Assembly (NCBI GenBank): GCA_033032175.1
Contig: CM065304.1
Coordinates: forward strand, 12,090,001-12,154,000
Direction: 5' to 3'
DNA length: 64,000 nt
From: Saturnia japonica
Lineage: Eukaryota > Arthropoda > Insecta > Lepidoptera > Saturniidae
In this document: piece after piece, positions 19,376 to 31,739 of the stretch
Numbering within the stretch: the stretch's first letter is position 1
Layout: every line of letters starts with the position of its first letter
Translations under genes and position numbers: made by a program
Notes under the pieces: generated by a model
Seen by the model: only the letters and a program-made list of their open reading frames with translations
What the model was told of the DNA's origin: nothing
Database searches by the model: none

Positions 19376-19820
19376 TGGTGTGTCCGCGGCTCCGCACGCG
19401 TTTGTTATGCAGTAATTATTTTATCCAGTAATTTTATTTTTACTCGTATTAAGAACAATTCATATAGTACTTATATCAATTGCATAATATTAAATTTATT
19501 TACCTATTTATTATTTTACTTACGGAACTGCTTATAATTCCTGAGAACCAAATTTCGTCAAAATCGGTTAATAAATAAATGAAATGATTTTATTTTACAA
19601 TTCTCAAATGTATTATTGAAAATTCTTTTTCTATCAATTGACCAATTACATAAACTTCACGTTTACAATATTTTTTTCAGAAACGTTCAAGCTGTTATTG
19701 ACTTAAATCCGGACATACAAAAAGAAAGACAATTTTTTTTTGGGTATAATCGTGATCAGTGTATGTATATCGGGAAATTTAGAAAAAATTACGGACTACA
19801 GATTTATGAATATACCTAGA
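19376..19820 (+). repeat. Interspersed repeat B copy
   Basis: Starts gtgtccgcggctccgcacgcg and ends with 'ttgacttaaatccggacatac', 'tataatcgtgatcagtgtat', 'cgggaaatttag', 'tacagatttatgaatatacctagat'. The 67-codon frame within is repeat sequence. Confidence 0.65.
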
Positions 19821-20735
19821 TAAAAATAAATGTTATAATCGATTCATGTTTGCAAATCAATGTTTATGTATTGATCAGAATTGTATTTTATTTTATTTTA
19901 TATTTAATTTAGCTTGAAAGGTAGAAGCCTATTTAGGCAATTTTGCCAATGTCTAGTGTGACGAATATACAACTGTATTTTAAGTATGTGCTCAGTACTG
20001 ACACATGACAACTCCATATCGTATTGGATCATTCATTTCGTAATGTAATTTTTAATATCTTAACCTATTTATAGGATTTGTGTGTTTCTTAATGTTATCT
20101 CACTTTAAAAGTATAATAAATATAACCATATATTAAAAAAATAACAACCGTACGTCAAAAGTACTTTATTTAATTATACATAGTTTATTACATGATTTCA
20201 CTTTGACGAAATATCTTAAAACTCTGCTCTCAGATTGCTAAAAATCATGGAATTTTCGACGGTTGTTTGATAATGCATTAGCTATTAATTGACACCATTT
20301 TCATATTCTTACATATCACTTTTATCCAAACCCAAGATTGTATGAAAGAGTATCCATCTCCTTTCATTCTTTAATTTTATTTAGATAAAGAATTTTAAAA
20401 AGCTGTATTTTATTATTGAAGAATATGTGTGATTAACATGTACATAATAACTATCATCAAATATATAAACAATTTTCTTTTAACCATACAAAGTTTCAAC
20501 CCTTATCTTATAACCTTGAATGATGAATTTTGATAAATGCTGATACAAGTATTACATTATTTTAATTCACGAGTCTAACTAAAAAAATCATATCAAATAC
20601 AATGTTTTTTCATCCACTCCATACTAACTCTCAACCCCTAGTTTAAACCCTTAGAGATAGAATTTCCCAAAATCCGTTCTTAGTGAGTGTCTACATTGCG
20701 AAAGATCTATATTATATAATATATTTATTTATATC
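19821..20735. other. A+T-rich sequence, no gene seen
   Basis: Only a weak 'ctgaaaggtagaagcctatttag' motif near 19915 stands out. No open frame of note. Confidence 0.4.
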
Positions 20736-20739
20736 TATA

Positions 20740-21365
20740 TTAATAAATCTGTAGTACTATCTGTACATTTAATATTTTTCAAAATTTCCCAATAGATATA
20801 CTATATGAAAGAATCTGATCACGAATATGATATTAAATTTTTGTTTGTCTGTCGTCTGTCTGTTTGTATATCTAGAAACGGCTTGAGCGATTCTTATAAA
20901 ACGTTGTAAATGAGATGCTTATGTCATTGGTTAATTAATGAATTAAGAATTTTCAATATTACTTCTAGAAATTTTTATTCTTAACTGATTTTGATGAAGT
21001 TATGGACACGGGAAACATAAGCTATTCTATGAATGATGGGCTATAATAATTTTGAATAACACTTTTACGAATCATAAAAAATATCCAAAACATTTAAATT
21101 TCATTAATTCTTAACCGTTTTTGATGAAATTGCACACAGGAAGTATAAGTCATTCCACAAATGATTGGCCATAAGGACTACTAACAATATAAAAATAATA
21201 ATAATTAGTATTAATTATCAACATCTTTTAACAAAATTTCATAGACAAATTGCATATGTGATTTCATACTTAATAGGCTATAATAATCGTCAACAATAAA
21301 TCCAGAAACATGTAAAAAAGAAACATTTTTAATAATTCCTCAACCAATTTTGATGAATATATATA
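20740..21365 (-). repeat. Interspersed repeat B copy (long, with repeated 'aaccgattttgatgaaatt' modules)
   Basis: In minus orientation it ends with the 'tctgtagtactatctgtaca / aatttcccaatagatatac / gtctgtctgtttgtat' tail at 20740-20870. Successive 'tcttaaccgtttttgatgaaatt'-like modules at about 20985, 21110 and 21340 mirror those in the 12395-13180 copy. Confidence 0.6.
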
Positions 21366-22675
21366 TATGTGTATATTATTTAAATGTCATAAATAAAAAT
21401 CTAATTTTATAGGAATTCATTTAGACTTATTTCCAAAAAACAACTCAGTATTTTGAAATACTCGGTAAAATCTTATTCCTACATGCTCGGGTTTCTAAAT
21501 AATGTAGTGTGTTATAAGTGAAGGTGTACCGCTTTATCACGTGAAATCTACACACCTGGTCTTTTATACTTACACTTAATGGTATGTCTTGAAAGATCTT
21601 GCAAACAAACGTAAAATTATTGTCGTTATTTCTTTAATAGCGTGTTCTGTCTCTTTCGAGTATTGTTGGTGCGTCGACATTGTTGTTTCTTTTAACTTTA
21701 CTGTAGCTCATTAAATAAACATTACTGGGTTTATTTTAAGAGCAATAAGTATTTCCTTAGCAGTTATTATACATGTAATAATTAATGAAAAGTGAATTTA
21801 ATATACTTATTCTTATTGTAATTTTACTTATACTACTTCGAATAATCACACTCGATGTTATATGTCGGACGATAAAGCAACTTCATTTAGATTAAGATAC
21901 TATTATCTCTATTTTTGTCATAAAAATAGTCCAACTGCACGTCGTCGAGCCACGAACGATGTAGGGTTCCGTAGTTGCATTGAACGTAAACATTTTTATT
22001 AATTTAGGAATTATTACAATTATTAAAGTGGTTTTGGTTTTATATTTACATAATTTTACATGGTTTATAAACTTATATTTATTACCGTTTTTACACAAGT
22101 AATAAAATAAATTCTCCAAGTATGTACATTTTATAAGTTTTTTGACTATTACTCGTTAACTTGTAAAGCCTACTTAACTGTAATACTTTTGCTTTTAAAT
22201 TCCTTATATGTATTTAATAGTGTGCTGTAATATTCAAAAACAACAATTTAGATAGCAGGGAAGGGGGCACGAAACTGTAATAAAAATTAGCACTTTAAAG
22301 CCTATTATTTCACAAAAGGATTCCTATATTGAAGGAATGGTTGTACACACAAGCAATATTTTTAAACGACTTATGCAACGACACCTCACACCTTGAGATA
22401 GACGAGAAAAAATAATCAACCCCACTTTACGCGTAGGGGAGGTAGGTACCTCAAACAACCATTTGTTTTTATTGTTCCATTACACAGATTTTATTGTACC
22501 ATTTCGTTGTCGTCATTCATATAAATAATGACAGATAGACTGACAGACATGTTGAATACAGAATTTTAAAAAAGATTCATTTAATTTTGGTTATTTAAAA
22601 TACTAACAGTAAATTATTACCCAACAGCAAAATAACGACAACAGTTTATAATAATACATTTTTGAAATGAATTCT
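21366..22675. other. A+T-rich sequence, no gene seen
   Basis: A 75-codon minus frame at 21892-22119 is low complexity. 'aacgacacctcacaccttgag ... cgcgtaggggaggtaggtacc' (22375-22450) is the only GC-balanced patch. Confidence 0.4.
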
Positions 22676-22689
22676 CTTTCCCTATATAC

Positions 22690-23010
22690 CCTGTCCCTTG
22701 GCGTCAGACCTCTTTACACCTGTCAAAAAATACCGGAAGTTGGCACAGTCCCTCCTCCCGCCATTAACACCTACCTACTCTTCTATAAACTAGGATTTAA
22801 TTAAAAACCCATATCTGAACTATTTTAACTTATGCATCATAAGAACGAAAGAAAAGGAGGCAGACATTTTGTTTATAAGTCATTCTGTTGTAAACCGCCG
22901 TAAATGTGCTGCCAGTCTGCGTTTGTTGCTTAAAAACTTTTGCCAGTTATTGTTTTGTGTGCGAAATCCGTCTGTTTCTTGGATTAAAACCATCAATTGG
23001 TAATTAAACG
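22690..23010 (+). promoter_or_regulatory. Possible promoter and non-coding first exon
   Basis: A GC-contrasting stretch in A+T-rich DNA. It contains ACCGGAAGTT (about 22729-22738), a good ETS/GABP-type site. About 150 bases downstream is tTCATTCt (22880-22885), which fits the arthropod initiator TCAKTY. A GC-balanced, repeat-free segment follows to a GT donor-like site (ccatcaattg|gtaattaa, about 22999). The reading is inference: no coding frame, no TATA box, and no DPE at the expected distance. Confidence 0.25.
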
Positions 23011-23695
23011 TTTGTGTAGAGAGGTGCGTTTATTTAATTTTATTTTATCGATATATTATTTGCAATGTTAATACAATATTAACATTAAACATTCATTGTT
23101 AGTTTTTTTTTTTAATTATTGGAGTTTTTGTATGCAATCCTAGGAAATATTCTCTTTCCCTATTTTTAGCTTACATTTACCAAATAATGAAAGACCAAAT
23201 TGTTTAAATTATTTATTAATCAGTTAGTGCAATACATAAAGAACACATTGATATAAGTTTTATATATATATATATGTACTATACAAAATTACTGATATAT
23301 CATTGAATTACTGAATGCGCGCAAATTTCGCGGTTTCCCCCCAACCCTCCCTCAAATTACTTAATTTTTTCAATATGGCGCTTGACAAGTAACGGGATAC
23401 CTGTAATAAATTGTATCGCTCTATACCTTTCTATGTTTCTCTTTAAGTGATACTTTAGTAAGTTAAAAATGACAAAAGATTGATTGTTGTGGTGTCCTTT
23501 TAATTTTCTTTTTTAGGGATTTTTATATTGTTAACACAAATCCGAAAGTGAATCGAAAAAAGATCAATTTTTGAGAGATCGATCTTTTAGAAGTCGATTT
23601 TTTTGTGAATTGATTCATAACAGTTCGATTCGAATCGATCTTTTTCGAAATGAATTGCTATCCCTAGCAGCGGCGCGGCTATATACAACCGACAG
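23011..23695. other. A+T-rich sequence with a palindrome-rich patch
   Basis: 23565-23650 has several overlapping 'atcgatctttt / gattcgaatcgatc' inverted motifs, possibly the end of a DNA element. A (TA)n run is at about 23260-23272. 'gaatgcgcgcaaatttcgcgg' at 23314 is unassigned. Confidence 0.35.
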
Positions 23696-23739
23696 CTACC
23701 CAGCCTATGCTAACCCCATTTTAATATGATTTATCACAT

Positions 23740-24050
23740 AGATCTGAGGTCAACTTATATTGAAACTTTTTAAAATTTCCGATACACTCCATTTTTATCT
23801 TTATGTAAACTTTCATTCATCGTCGTTTTACAAACCATAATATACAGACAATTGAAATTTCAGCCAATTCGACTGAAGAGCTATTTTACAGCATTTTTAT
23901 CGAACAAATGTTCAACGTGATTTTTTAAATTGATATAACTTTTTTTTTATTAAATGTTAAGTGAACCTTACCACAATACATTAGTGAAAATCGGTTCCAA
24001 AACGTTGGCAAACAGACAAAAATTCTAACAATCATGGTTTTGGGTTCTAC
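23740..24050 (+). repeat. Dispersed-repeat tail (aaatttcagccaattcgac ... gttggcaaacagacaaaaatt)
   Basis: The order 'tgaaatttcagccaattcgact', 'gtgaaaatcggttccaaaacg', 'aaacagacaaaaattctaac' is typical of the end of a lepidopteran interspersed repeat. No coding potential. Confidence 0.4.
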
Positions 24051-25635
24051 TGCGTTGATGAAGTTTTCTCATTATATCTTCTATGTACAGACATCGATCA
24101 GTTACGTTTTTATTATATGTATAGATTTCTTAAGAATTAATTATCTTAACTGTTAAATACTTAAGGGCTAACATATCCAACACATTACTATTTAATGTAA
24201 GGTTTAAATAGAAATCATTTTATACAGTTTAAAAAAAAGCACATATTCATTGGTCCTAATTGAGGATAATGCACATTTTCATGGACTTCCTTATAACAAT
24301 TTTATAGCTTTTCTCCAGCGTAAGGGTAGAATTTCTATCCTTTTTTATCTGAAGTCTGCGTCGAATATTCCACCGGAAACGTTGTACAATACTAAATTCA
24401 GCGAAATGATCTCTGCGTCAATAGATGAGTTAGTCAGGGTACTAGCTTATATTAAACAAGATATAAAGCCATTTCTGTCGATAATTTAACCCTTATAATT
24501 CTGAGACAATGTCGTGGATTGGTCATTCTTCCAATTGTGGACACAAATATTTGCACTCTGCTTATTTTCGCATTAAAATCTGTAATGTCTCTATCACATC
24601 AAAAGTCTGTTAAAAAACTAAAAAACGGCGAATTTTTTAAATAAAATTATATTTTCAAAATACTGAAAAGAATCATATTTCAAAGAAAGCAGAATCAGTC
24701 TAATATTGCGACATTTTGATTTCGAGATTTATTTTTAAAACAATGAAACCGATGCCCTGTTTGTACTACCCAGCGTTATTTCTAACGTACAACAGAATTT
24801 ATTTGTTATCAATATTAAATTCTCCATTTCAAGGTCATCTGACTTCTCTAAGAGCCATCACTCTTATGCCTTATTTACACAGTGAATTTTGAACTCGGTA
24901 CAGAGCTTCGAATTTAAACAGAAAACATATGTTCCAAGCAATTAATCGGAAATCCATCCATGCCGATGGCATAACAGCAACCTTCTGCACAGCCCTCAAT
25001 ATGTTAGACCCTCGTTGGTCTGTAAGGAACAGAACTTACAAATCATCGTTAATTCAAGTGTTGTTTCGGAATGCATTTTACTTTGATGTTTTTTAATTTT
25101 GGTTAATCTTTAGAGAACAAGCAGACTGCCACTATTTAGGTAATATTTTGTCCAATAACGTTGTGTAGCAATGTAGAATAAAATCGGAAGAATGAAGCTT
25201 CTCTTTGCGTTCCGTTCATTACAATGCAGAAAAATATATCTAAATTGTAATAATTATACGTACGCAAATAGTGTCCAAATCGGAAAAGCAGTAAAAATAA
25301 GTTCAACATAAATGTTCATATAATTGACGCTAACATTTATTTTAAAAGTTAATAGAAAACTAAATAAAATAACTACATATAAAATCAGAATACCAAAAAA
25401 CGTTGAACTTCATCTCATTAACGTACACGTTCGCAATTAAATTCATCGTCACTTATTTCATACCAGCTATGAGCTGAGTACATAATGTACAACTAAAGAG
25501 ATAATTACTGCGAGAATTACGTGCTACTAAGTTTCATTCGCTCTTGATATTTAAAATAAGAGATGCAATTAAATTATTCGCGCAAATAAAATTTAGTTCA
25601 GACGTTATGAATCCTCACGGAAATCAATTGTTGAA
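24051..25635. other. A+T-rich sequence, no supported gene
   Basis: One 79-codon frame at 24250-24489 (DNAHFHG near its start) slightly resembles the second-Asp motif of DDE transposases, but nothing around it supports this. No repeats matched. Confidence 0.35.
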
Positions 25636-25639
25636 CGTT

Positions 25640-25795
25640 TAGGCCGACTTGCACCAAAAAATATTAAATTCTGTTTAGTTGTGTCAAAATGTATGCGACT
25701 ATGAATTTTAAATCTGATTTAATGATTTAAATATGATTTAAGGATTTGGTTTAAGCCACCATAGGAATAGTTGTTGCGTCACTTTTAAATAGTGG
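25640..25795. mobile_element. Possible MITE fragment (ggccgacttgcacc)
   Basis: Contains 'taggccgacttgcaccaaaa' at the left and 'ggtttaagccaccatagg' at the right, with internal 'aaatctgatttaatgattta' repeats. The opening resembles a common lepidopteran MITE end. Inverted ends are imperfect, so the limits are uncertain. Confidence 0.35.
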
Positions 25796-26940
25796 ATAAT
25801 ATTCTTGGAATTAAATTAAAAATTTCTAATAGTGTTGTGAATTGGTGAATTATTAATTTATCAAGAAATAACCAATCCGATGAAAGTAAAATAGTCGACT
25901 GTAGTCTAACGCTACGTCTTTTTCTATCAAAAAGCAGCTGTGATCGCTCCGCTGTTTTCCAGCTTGATAAGTTTCGTTCGCAACGCAGTAACACAAGAGC
26001 CATTTTAGCTCGGTCCCAAGGGGTAGAAGCCTATCAGTGGCTGATTGACGAGGAATGAGGTACTGTTAAAGTTATTTTAGAGTTTAGAGGTTATGGTGAT
26101 CTCCTAATATTAGGTCATCAGCATACCGTTTATTACTCTCTTTTAATAAAATAAAGTTTTGCGCTTGGTCTCAATTTCATTTTCTTCAAACTGAACATTT
26201 TGTAAATATGTATCTAATATGACACTTACCTAATCAAAATTATTAATTTGATAGCGTTTTATCTCGCCTTGTACCAATATTAGTGCATTTATTTACAAAA
26301 TATTAATGTATTATTAAAGTGAGATATCTAACGTGACTGGTCAGCCGGTTGTTGGACCCAATGTTCACAGATGTTGACGTGGCGACGCTTTGGTCCAACG
26401 TTGGAGGTGTGGAGCTTTTATTTATATATTATCGAACTATAAAGTAACTAATATTTTTTAATGAATAAATGAATAAAGTTAAAGCAGTAAAGTTACAGGG
26501 GAAGAGTATTTTAGTCACTGATAGGAGGCGTAGGCAGTACCTACTAAATGAAATTTATATGAAAATAGAACTTTTTTTTTTAATATTTCATTAAAAGTTT
26601 GATTAAGTTTTAAGTGAAATGACGGTTTACGCCTCAAGCTTTTAAAGAAATATAAAAAAAAAGTTCTAAGTTTACATATATGAATTTAATTTAATATACC
26701 TTTAAACGCCGATTATCATTATCCAAAGATTTTTTTATAAAGTTTAACTTTTTTATTCATCTTGCTTAAGTGTAAGTGGTTACTTGGATGGTATATATTT
26801 TTAAAGCTCTTTCGACTCAATATTTGTGAATTGTAACTAATTTATAAATTAATTATCGATGATATTATCATAAGATATCTTTGTTTTTTTAGATGAGGCT
26901 GTAAAACTGAAATATAAAGTTTTTGTGACGAAGTTCCTTA
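25796..26940. other. A+T-rich sequence, no gene seen
   Basis: Patches at 25910-26060 and 26330-26410 (tggtcagccggttgttggac, gttgacgtggcgacgctttgg) are GC-balanced but carry no recognised motif. Confidence 0.35.
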
Positions 26941-26974
26941 TCTCGGTTTGCGTTAGTTGACTTGTAGAAATAGA

Positions 26975-27160
26975 AATCACCACATAAGGAAAAGTATTAT
27001 GCTGCCTCCTTTCGATTTTGTCTCTCGAGCATCGTGCGCGGCTTTCCTCAGGCGACCGCCAAATTGCAAAACATTGCTTTTCGGGTCGGGCCCCCTAGGA
27101 TGGTTTCGGGAAATAGGCGCGCGTTCAGTAATTCCATGGTTTATTAGTTATTTTGTATGG
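26975..27160. other. GC-contrasting island of unknown nature
   Basis: Includes ttcgattttgtctctcgagc, gcgcggctttcctcaggcg, cgggtcgggccccctagg and aaataggcgcgcgttcag. No match within the window and no convincing frame (the 69-codon frame at 26957-27166 has no motif). Could be a conserved non-coding element or an exon. Confidence 0.3.
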
Positions 27161-27169
27161 TACTAAAAG

Positions 27170-27405
27170 TGGCTATAAGTGCTAATGAAAATTCTTATAA
27201 CCTATCAATCGACAATAATATACGCGTCCAGTGTACAAAATTTCATAAAAATCGGTCAAGTCGTTTTTGAATAAAATCCGGACATCCAAACAGAAGGACA
27301 AAAATGTTTTTAAGAGCATATTCTTTATCAGTGTCCTTTATATAGTACGTGCATCGGGAAATTTAAAAAAAAATGTTACATGTAGCTACAGACACAAATG
27401 TAAAT
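27170..27405 (+). repeat. Interspersed repeat B, 3' part
   Basis: Contains 'cttataacctatcaatcgac', 'tacaaaatttcataaaaatcgg', 'aataaaatccggacatccaaa', 'gtacgtgcatcgggaaattta', matching the tail of 12395-13180 and 19376-19820. Confidence 0.65.
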
Positions 27406-28935
27406 ATTCATCGATGTAATTTTGTATGAATTCGACTAACTGATTTTTAAATAATATTATATTTACTTTATTTTATTTTTTATTATAGTAATTTCGTAAC
27501 GTTGGGTTTCCCCAACCCACACATATGAGTATATTATTGTAATTAAAGTTACGACCTTATTCCTATTAAACATTAAATTATCGTGTCCTACTTGTACTAC
27601 TCAGCACATCAGTAGAACGTCTCTAGGAATCTTCAGTAACCGGGCATTAATGCGATATACAACGATTTAAATATTTACAAAGAGGATTATTTTATTTAAA
27701 TAATTGATTAAAATGCTTCAAAATCACTGATCTTAATTTATATTTACGCTTGCTCGAAATGAAATTCAATGGTAGTACGACCGCAACGTAGGAGACAAAG
27801 CTTGCACGTAATCTGCAGGCTACAGTTAGAACGGGGCCGCATGCCATTATTGTGATTTAGACTGTGGCTGTTCTCACAATGTGAACCAATAAATTAGATC
27901 TCAATCAGGCCGTAACCACCATTTGTTATTCGCACTCCTCATACGTGAATGGACATAACAGACGGTGTACGACTTCGCAAGAATGTCATAAATAATATCT
28001 GAAAGGTGATTTTTTTTTTTTTAATAAATTGCGTGTACATTAATTTGACGGCCTGCATTAATTTAAATGGATATGCACAGGCTGATCCCGAAACGCAACA
28101 TACAAAAGCGAGTCATTATGACGATGTTGTCCCCACACGCATGGTGGTTGCGACCGAGTTGAGTTGAACAATTTTCTCGTTCCTTAATCAACAGGATGCA
28201 CCGCGTGCAAGTGAGGTAGGCTTGGCGTCTCAGCTTTGAAGATGTAATTCGATACCCCTTACACGCAACGCCATATATTAGTTATTTATTCATCAAAATT
28301 AATGATTAATACCGCTATTAAAGAAACAGACAAATAATTTAAATTTATATTATTAAATCATTTTTAATATTACAAAACTTTTTCATTAGAAATGCCATTT
28401 ATTGATGCTAAATTACATACATTCTAGGCACCATCTATAAAAAATCTAATATTCGATCTATAAATAACTAACATGATAGCTGTTAGTTAGATTGTTTACC
28501 TTAGAAATATTCGCACGGGTCAGCTAGTAATAACTATTTATTACTTAGCCAATCACACACGCTACAGTCTACCGGAGAGGTCTACCAGGTCTACCTGTGC
28601 AAGAATACCTTTGGAGTTTTTTAACCCCATGTAAGCAATACAAAACAAAATTGAAAAAATATTTTTTTCAGCACATCTGCACAAGTAAGTCTCTCCGTTA
28701 AGAGCTCGTAGCGCCTATGTGGGCATTATCTACTATTTCAAACCACCTATTGTATGTGTTCTATCTTCTTATAATGAAAAGAAAGAACCCAGAACCACTT
28801 CAACGAAGTTAAAAGTTTCCTTTTTACATTAGTTGTTTACATTAGTTATATTTATCACACCATGATTAGATAAAGTAGAAAACTGAATATTTATATTTAA
28901 GTAAATTTATCACAGCTTCGTTGATGCCAGTGTTA
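27406..28935. other. Repeat-poor region with a GC-contrasting island (27740-28260)
   Basis: 27740-28260 has near-balanced composition with no internal duplication and no match elsewhere in the window (caaagcttgcacgtaatctg, ggggccgcatgccattattg, ggatatgcacaggctgatcc, cccacacgcatggtggttgc). No long frame. It may contain host regulatory or untranslated sequence. The rest is A+T-rich. Confidence 0.35.
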
Positions 28936-28939
28936 TTTT

Positions 28940-29496
28940 ATTAATAAATGGCTGTGCCCGCGGCATCGCTTACTTTGATTACAGAACGCCGTCGATCGGG
29001 CACTCTTGCGAATCTTGCTACCCCGCTCCCGATTATTTTAAAGACAAAAATACTTATTGTGGGTGCACCTTAGAAAATAGATATATACTCTTTTTGACTT
29101 TTTTGTAGGTAATGTCTACAATTATGTAGTACATTAATTTGCTATATCTCTTATGGTTTACTCAGCATAAGCCATTTACGCGCCCGAATTGATTCACCAT
29201 GACCAGTGTTTTTTTTTAATTTGTGTGGAACCCTAATTATTTTTCTAAAATAAAAGTAGCCTAAGTTACTCCCTATATCATCAGCTATCTATCAGTGAAA
29301 GTCCCTTGAAATTCGGTCCAACCGTTTCGAAGATTACCCGGAACAAACAGACAGACAGAAAGACAAGATAGACAGACAAAAATTTAAAAATGGGCTTTTT
29401 GTTATAGGTATGGTATGTACTTTCATATGCATTTAGTAAAAAACTGTTATTTTGACATTACAAACAGACAATATAATTTTATATATTATATAGATA
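28940..29496 (+). repeat. Interspersed repeat C (gctgtgcccgcggc ... tatgcatttagtaaa), near-full copy
   Basis: Starts atggctgtgcccgcggcatcg. It contains 'cagctatctatcagtgaaag', 'ccaaccgtttcgaagattac', 'acaaacagacagacagaaag', 'tttcatatgcatttagtaaa' and 'gttattttgacattacaaac'. Other copies: 36074-36600, 61990-62366 (+); 48690-49150, 61285-61570 (-). Confidence 0.8.
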
Positions 29497-29814
29497 TGTT
29501 TAAATAAAATGAACTTATCAAGCCCTTTGTTATAAGCATTGAATTTTATTTTTAAAGATACCTCCAATGAAAATTGCGGATTGACGCCATGGGACGTGCA
29601 GTAGCCCGCACTAGGAGGGAGGAGAGGACGGACTGACAGCTATCATTGTTTATGCATGAACCTATTATTTACGAGTCTCGTTTCACCCGTTTGTGTTGAG
29701 AATCAACGAAACGAAAAAATAATTGTCCTTGTCAAAATGCGTAAAAAATTTCAGTACCACATATTATAATATTTTAATCATTGTACCTACTTAACCTCAT
29801 TATACTTTGTACAT

Positions 29815-30215
29815 CTTTTTAAGCATACTGCGTGTACTGAGGACTGTGAGATTTGGCATAGTTAAACGTTACATATAGAAGACGTGCAGATAGCTAAAAT
29901 TTATATTATATCGTATAACTAGCTGTGCTCCACGGTTTCACCCGTGTTAAATTTATTTGACAAACTTTCCGCCGCGCCGCAGTCTCTCACGCGCTCGTGT
30001 AGCCGAGCCCTATAGTTATTCCACTGTCTTACTTGCCTACAGCTTATAAAATTACTTGACTTTCATAGTCACTGCATATCTTCTCAGGGTCGTAGCATGA
30101 AGTTATATAGCCCATACTCATGAATAAGCCTCTCATATACAAAACAAAATCAAATCCGACTGGTAGTTCCACATATTAAACGCCTATTTAAACAAACAAA
30201 CAAACAAAACTCTTC
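29815..30215 (+). repeat. Mosaic: partial repeat A joined to SINE-like repeat (actagctgtgctccacgg)
   Basis: 29815-29925 matches the first third of repeat A (gtgagatttggcatagttaaa). It then switches at about 29928 to actagctgtgctccacggtt, a family also seen at 9578-9780 and 45201-45430 (shared 'gggtcgtagcatgaagttatatag'). It ends in an (AAAC)n tail at 30190-30210. Confidence 0.6.
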
Positions 30216-30835
30216 AATTATATTATACTGTATAATAATAAAACATATTATATACTATATTTTTCTCAAATCTGTGAGAAAGATATGTAAATCATATAGT
30301 GTTCATATACATTAAAAAATAAATTTTAAATTTTTACTTTCAAACTGCCAATGTCAAACTCATAAAGTATGTGGTCAAACAGTCGTACTTTAAATAGATA
30401 ATTGTCGTCAAAGAATTTTAAAGTGTTGCCAACGAAAAGATTGGTCTAATGAATTTTGACGCTGGTAGATACTATGTAAAAAGAACTTCAATAACGTTGA
30501 ATCTTAATTTTTTATGAATTACAGTTATATAAAAGATATTTATCGTTTGAGACAAAAATTTAAGATAATTTCAATATTGCTTTTATAATATTAGCGTCGA
30601 AACTACTTCGATCTCGTTTTATTTGCAATTATTCTACAAAATAAACGGTTTTTAAATATTGAACCAAATGTCAAGAGGGAACGCTTGTGTTGACTTTGGA
30701 GAGATGACTCAATGTTATTCCATGTTTTGCGTTTCTATCACGTTCAGGATTATTATGAAGATGATAAAAGACTTTGTAAACAATGAAATGTAAATAATAG
30801 AATAAACTATTCACTTTAGACTTTGATCGCGACGT
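30216..30835. other. A+T-rich sequence, no gene seen
   Basis: No frame, motif or repeat match found. Confidence 0.4.
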
Positions 30836-30874
30836 CTTCTTTGTTAAGATGTCTTAATCAAAATTTTGTATTTT

Positions 30875-31140
30875 TATCTGACTTCAAATAAAGGCGGAGG
30901 TTACTAAATTGGAATATATATATTTTTTATGGATGTTAAGCCACAATTTCCTTGTTTATGAACCCATTTGGATTCTTCTTTATTTATTCGATAGGAGATA
31001 CCTCAAGAGTGATACCATTTTAATTTTATTAAGATTGGATCTTCAACTTCGAAGTTACACCAGGGAACTCTTCAAAATAATTGAAGTTGGTCTTCTTTTT
31101 TGTTAAAAATTGTCTTGTTCTTCTTGTGTTGATAATCTCA
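30875..31140 (+). repeat. Interspersed repeat D (accagggaactcctcaaa family)
   Basis: Shows 'ggcggaggttact', 'atttttt-atggatgtt', 'taccattttaattttatt', 'cttcaacttcgaagttacacc', 'agggaactcttcaaaataat' and 'cttttttgttaaaaattgtcttg'. Further copies, all on the plus strand: 33425-33570, 41940-42095, 57460-57695. The 65-codon frame here is repeat-derived. Confidence 0.75.
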
Positions 31141-31344
31141 AAGTAGTTTGTAGGTACTTACAATCTTAGTTCTGTACGTGTCGGAAACCTAAACTAATAA
31201 GGGTCAGAAACTAATTATCGTATAACCTGAATCAAAATCCAGTCTGTACAATACTCCAAGGATTAAATATTTTAAATTTTTGTGTTTAGTTTGATGTAGA
31301 TACTTATAACTTTATAACCATTTAAAGAAAAGTCAAAGGACAGA

Positions 31345-31576
31345 AATTGCTATGATAGCGGTGTGCGCGCGGCTCCATATGCGTTTATTACGCAGTAATT
31401 GTTTTCATCCCGTAATTTTATTTTTATTCATATTATTGACAAATATCTGGGCGACCAAGCTTTGCTCGGTGTCTTATAAAAAAACAGCACATATCTAGAT
31501 ATACTTGGTAAGTTTAAAACATTTTCTAAATACAAAGTTTCATCCAAATCGTTGGATCCGTTTCCGAGAAACCAAT

Positions 31577-31614
<38 letters not shown>
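31345..31614 (+). repeat. Repeat B start followed by 'gcgaccaagctttgctcgg' repeat ending in (TA)n
   Basis: 31345-31440 matches the start of repeat B (gcgcggctccatatgcg). At 31448 it passes into 'tgggcgaccaagctttgctcgg ... atacaaagtttcatccaaatcg ... ccgagaaaccaa', also found at 51930-52075. It ends in a (TA)17-type microsatellite at 31580-31613. Confidence 0.6.
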
Positions 31615-31616
<2 letters not shown>

Positions 31617-31739
31617 GTAGATACGAAAAACTATTTCAAAATTGTTTCAAAAATAAGCAAAGAAACGGTGTCTGAATCGAAAAATACTGCTCTAATAAAG
31701 GCAAACGCAAAATCACAGATACAAATTTAACAAATAAAT

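Noticed and set aside
22871..22915. Downstream promoter element after the initiator-like tTCATTC
   Set aside because: Positions +28 to +32 read CTGCC, which does not fit the RGWYV consensus, so only the initiator-like match is kept.
24250..24489. 79-codon frame with DNAHFHG, considered as a transposase piece
   Set aside because: The motif is short, residues after it do not fit any DDE family I know, and no other transposase part lies nearby.
30909..31106. 65-codon frame
   Set aside because: Entirely within repeat D; the other three copies do not keep the frame.
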